Shown here piece after piece: positions 7,989 to 8,851 of a DNA stretch of 8,851 nucleotides; position 1 is the stretch's first letter; the number at the start of each line of letters is the position of its first letter. Where the stretch lies: NCBI GenBank assembly GCA_009923895.1, contig RFSP01000064.1, positions 1 to 8,851 on the forward strand. Reading direction: 5' to 3'. The notes under the pieces were generated by a model. The model made no database searches. It was not told where the DNA came from and saw only the letters and a program-made list of their open reading frames with translations. This stretch comes from Betaproteobacteria bacterium (GTDB lineage: Bacteria; Pseudomonadota; Gammaproteobacteria; Burkholderiales; Burkholderiaceae_C). The position numbers were made by a program, and so were the translations under genes.

Positions 7989-8006
7989 TGCAGTATTGTG
8001 CGCACA
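7989..8006. promoter_or_regulatory. Candidate BoxR operator at the operon start site
   Basis: TGTGCGCACA at 7997-8006 is a perfect 10-base palindrome. It spans the predicted transcription start (about 8001-8003) of the minus-strand operon. Immediately beside it, TGCA (7989-7992), six bases, then TGCG (7999-8002) resembles the TGCA-type repeats reported for the related regulators BzdR and BoxR of Azoarcus, with one mismatch. A repressor bound here would block initiation. The palindrome is seen directly; its binding by BoxR is inferred. Confidence 0.5.
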
Positions 8007-8009
8007 TGA

Positions 8010-8038
8010 ACTTTAGATGCGTAAAAAGATCGTGTCAA
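8010..8038 (-). promoter_or_regulatory. Sigma70-type promoter of the DUF4863-boxD-bclA-liv operon
   Basis: On the minus strand a perfect -35 TTGACA (8038-8033) is followed by a 17-base spacer and the -10 TAAAGT (8015-8010, four of six consensus positions). Transcription should start near 8001-8003 and leave a leader of about 108 bases before the ATG at 7894. It is the only promoter-like site I found upstream of the operon. The strong -35, optimal spacing and adjacent palindrome fit a repressible promoter like PD of boxD in Azoarcus. Confidence 0.65.
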
Positions 8039-8042
8039 GCAC

Positions 8043-8048
8043 TATAAT
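8043..8048 (+). promoter_or_regulatory. Possible -10 box of the boxR promoter
   Basis: TATAAT, a perfect -10 hexamer, lies on the plus strand and overlaps the first candidate ATG of boxR (8047). No good -35 is seen 15-19 bases upstream (candidates such as CGTAAA are poor), so activity is uncertain. If used, transcription would begin near 8055 and BoxR would have to start downstream, for example at 8122. It lies five bases from the -35 of the opposing operon promoter, so RNA polymerase could not occupy both at once. Confidence 0.4.
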
Positions 8049-8851
8049 GCCTATTTCAGGGAATACCCTAGATTCTGACGACACCCAGGCGCCGGAACGC
8101 GTGACCACCGAAGGGTCGGGCATGGACAGCAAGAACCCCCTGCTCGTGGCCGTGGGCGAGCGGGTGCGACAGCTGCGCGCTCGACGTGGCATGACCCGCA
8201 AAGCCACGGCCCATGCGGCCCAGGTGTCGGAGCGGCACCTGGCCAATCTGGAGTACGGTTTGGGCAATGCATCGCTCTTGGTCCTGCACCAGGTCGCTTT
8301 GGCCTTGCAATGTTCTCTGGCCGAACTGATGGGCGACGTGACCACCTCCTCCCCCGAGTGGCTGATGCTGCGCGAAATGCTCGAGGGCCGTGACGATGCC
8401 ACGCTGCGCCGGGTGCGCATTGCCGTGGGAGATTTGCTGGGCACAGGAGGCGCCAACGACGCCCGCAGCCACCGGGTGGCGTTGATCGGGCTGCGGGGCG
8501 CTGGCAAGTCCACCCTGGGGCAGCTGCTGGCCGAGGACTTGGGTTTCCCTTTCGTGGAATTGAGTCGCGAAATTGAAAAGTTCGCAGGCTGCAGCGCCTC
8601 GGAGATTCAAGCCCTGTACGGCCAAAACGCCTACCGCCGCTACGAGCGCCGCGCTCTCGAGGAATCCATCCAAATCTACCCCGAAGCCATCATCGCCACA
8701 CCCGGCGGCTTGGTGTCCGACCCCGCCACTTTCAACCTGCTGCTGGCGCATTGCACCACCATCTGGCTCAAGGCCGACCCCGAAGACCACATGCGACGCG
8801 TGACCGCGCAAGGCGACCTGCGCCCCATGGCCGCCAGCCGCGAGGCCATGG
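8047..8851 (+). CDS. boxR: BoxR, benzoyl-CoA-responsive transcriptional repressor (3' end cut by window edge)
   Basis: This is the regulator of the box pathway. In Azoarcus, BoxR represses box genes and is released by benzoyl-CoA. The first 268 residues are visible of an expected total near 300. After a variable leader comes an XRE-type helix-turn-helix at about 35-95 (VGERVRQLRARRGMTRKA, then VSERHLANLEYG). A linker leads to a shikimate-kinase-like domain from about 142, with P-loop GLRGAGKST (148-156), EIQALYGQNAYRRYERRAL (187-205) and TPGG (218-221). The DxD shikimate/metal motif of true kinases is replaced by E-L-S (171-173), so catalysis is unlikely and ligand binding is the expected role. 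Two starts are possible. ATG 8047 lacks a ribosome site. ATG 8122 (MDSKNPLL) has GAAGGG six bases upstream and keeps all domains. The longer form is listed; the shorter may be real. Confidence 0.92.
   Translation, partial: MPISGNTLDSDDTQAPERVTTEGSGMDSKNPLLVAVGERVRQLRARRGMTRKATAHAAQVSERHLANLEYGLGNASLLVLHQVALALQCSLAELMGDVTTSSPEWLMLREMLEGRDDATLRRVRIAVGDLLGTGGANDARSHRVALIGLRGAGKSTLGQLLAEDLGFPFVELSREIEKFAGCSASEIQALYGQNAYRRYERRALEESIQIYPEAIIATPGGLVSDPATFNLLLAHCTTIWLKADPEDHMRRVTAQGDLRPMAASREAM

Noticed and set aside
7906..8007. A short minus-strand reading frame of about 32 codons (start ATG at 8007) as a leader peptide
   Set aside because: Its ATG lies at or before the predicted transcription start, it has no ribosome site, and its composition shows nothing peptide-like or regulatory.
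8068..8811. Minus-strand open frame opposite boxR
   Set aside because: The plus strand encodes a clear helix-turn-helix plus kinase-like protein; the opposite frame has no recognisable domain and is a shadow.
1..8851. A wholly new system, mobile element, CRISPR array, tRNA or defence island
   Set aside because: Every stretch is explained by known gene families of a benzoate cluster; I saw no direct repeat arrays, transposase, recombinase or RNA-gene signatures, and no gene-free stretch above 300 bases.

Overview
The window is a GC-rich stretch from a beta-proteobacterium. Judging by protein sequence and gene order, it is probably a member of the Comamonadaceae or a close relative within Burkholderiales; this is inference from recalled family resemblance, not a search. 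It carries part of a cluster for aerobic benzoate degradation by the box (benzoyl-CoA epoxidation) pathway, in which benzoate is handled as a CoA thioester.

Layout. Eight genes lie head to tail on the minus strand and read leftwards from about 7894. In transcription order they are: a cupin-like DUF4863 protein, boxD (3,4-dehydroadipyl-CoA semialdehyde dehydrogenase), bclA (benzoate-CoA ligase), an alpha/beta hydrolase, and livH, livM, livG and livF of a branched-chain-amino-acid-type ABC importer. livF is cut by the left edge. Gaps are 1 to 43 bases and livM/livG overlap, so this looks like one operon. On the plus strand, starting at about 8047 and cut by the right edge, is boxR, an XRE-type helix-turn-helix domain fused to a shikimate-kinase-like domain. 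boxR is the known repressor of box genes.

Control. The 152-base divergent gap (7895-8046) holds a strong sigma70-type promoter facing the operon: TTGACA, a 17-base spacer, then TAAAGT. A perfect 10-base palindrome (TGTGCGCACA) sits on its predicted start site, with TGCA-type half-sites beside it. A perfect TATAAT for boxR lies just upstream of the operon's -35 box, so the divergent promoters abut and could be controlled together.

Working model. The ABC importer, whose binding protein is not in the window, would bring in benzoate or a related aromatic acid. BclA activates it to benzoyl-CoA. BoxAB and BoxC, presumably encoded outside the window, would epoxidise and open the ring. BoxD oxidises the resulting semialdehyde, and beta-oxidation-like steps finish the route. 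BoxR would release the promoter when benzoyl-CoA appears. The roles of the hydrolase and the DUF4863 cupin are not settled. I see no mobile element, CRISPR array, RNA gene or wholly new system. The most interesting items are the cupin protein, the altered kinase site in BoxR and the compact divergent promoter.
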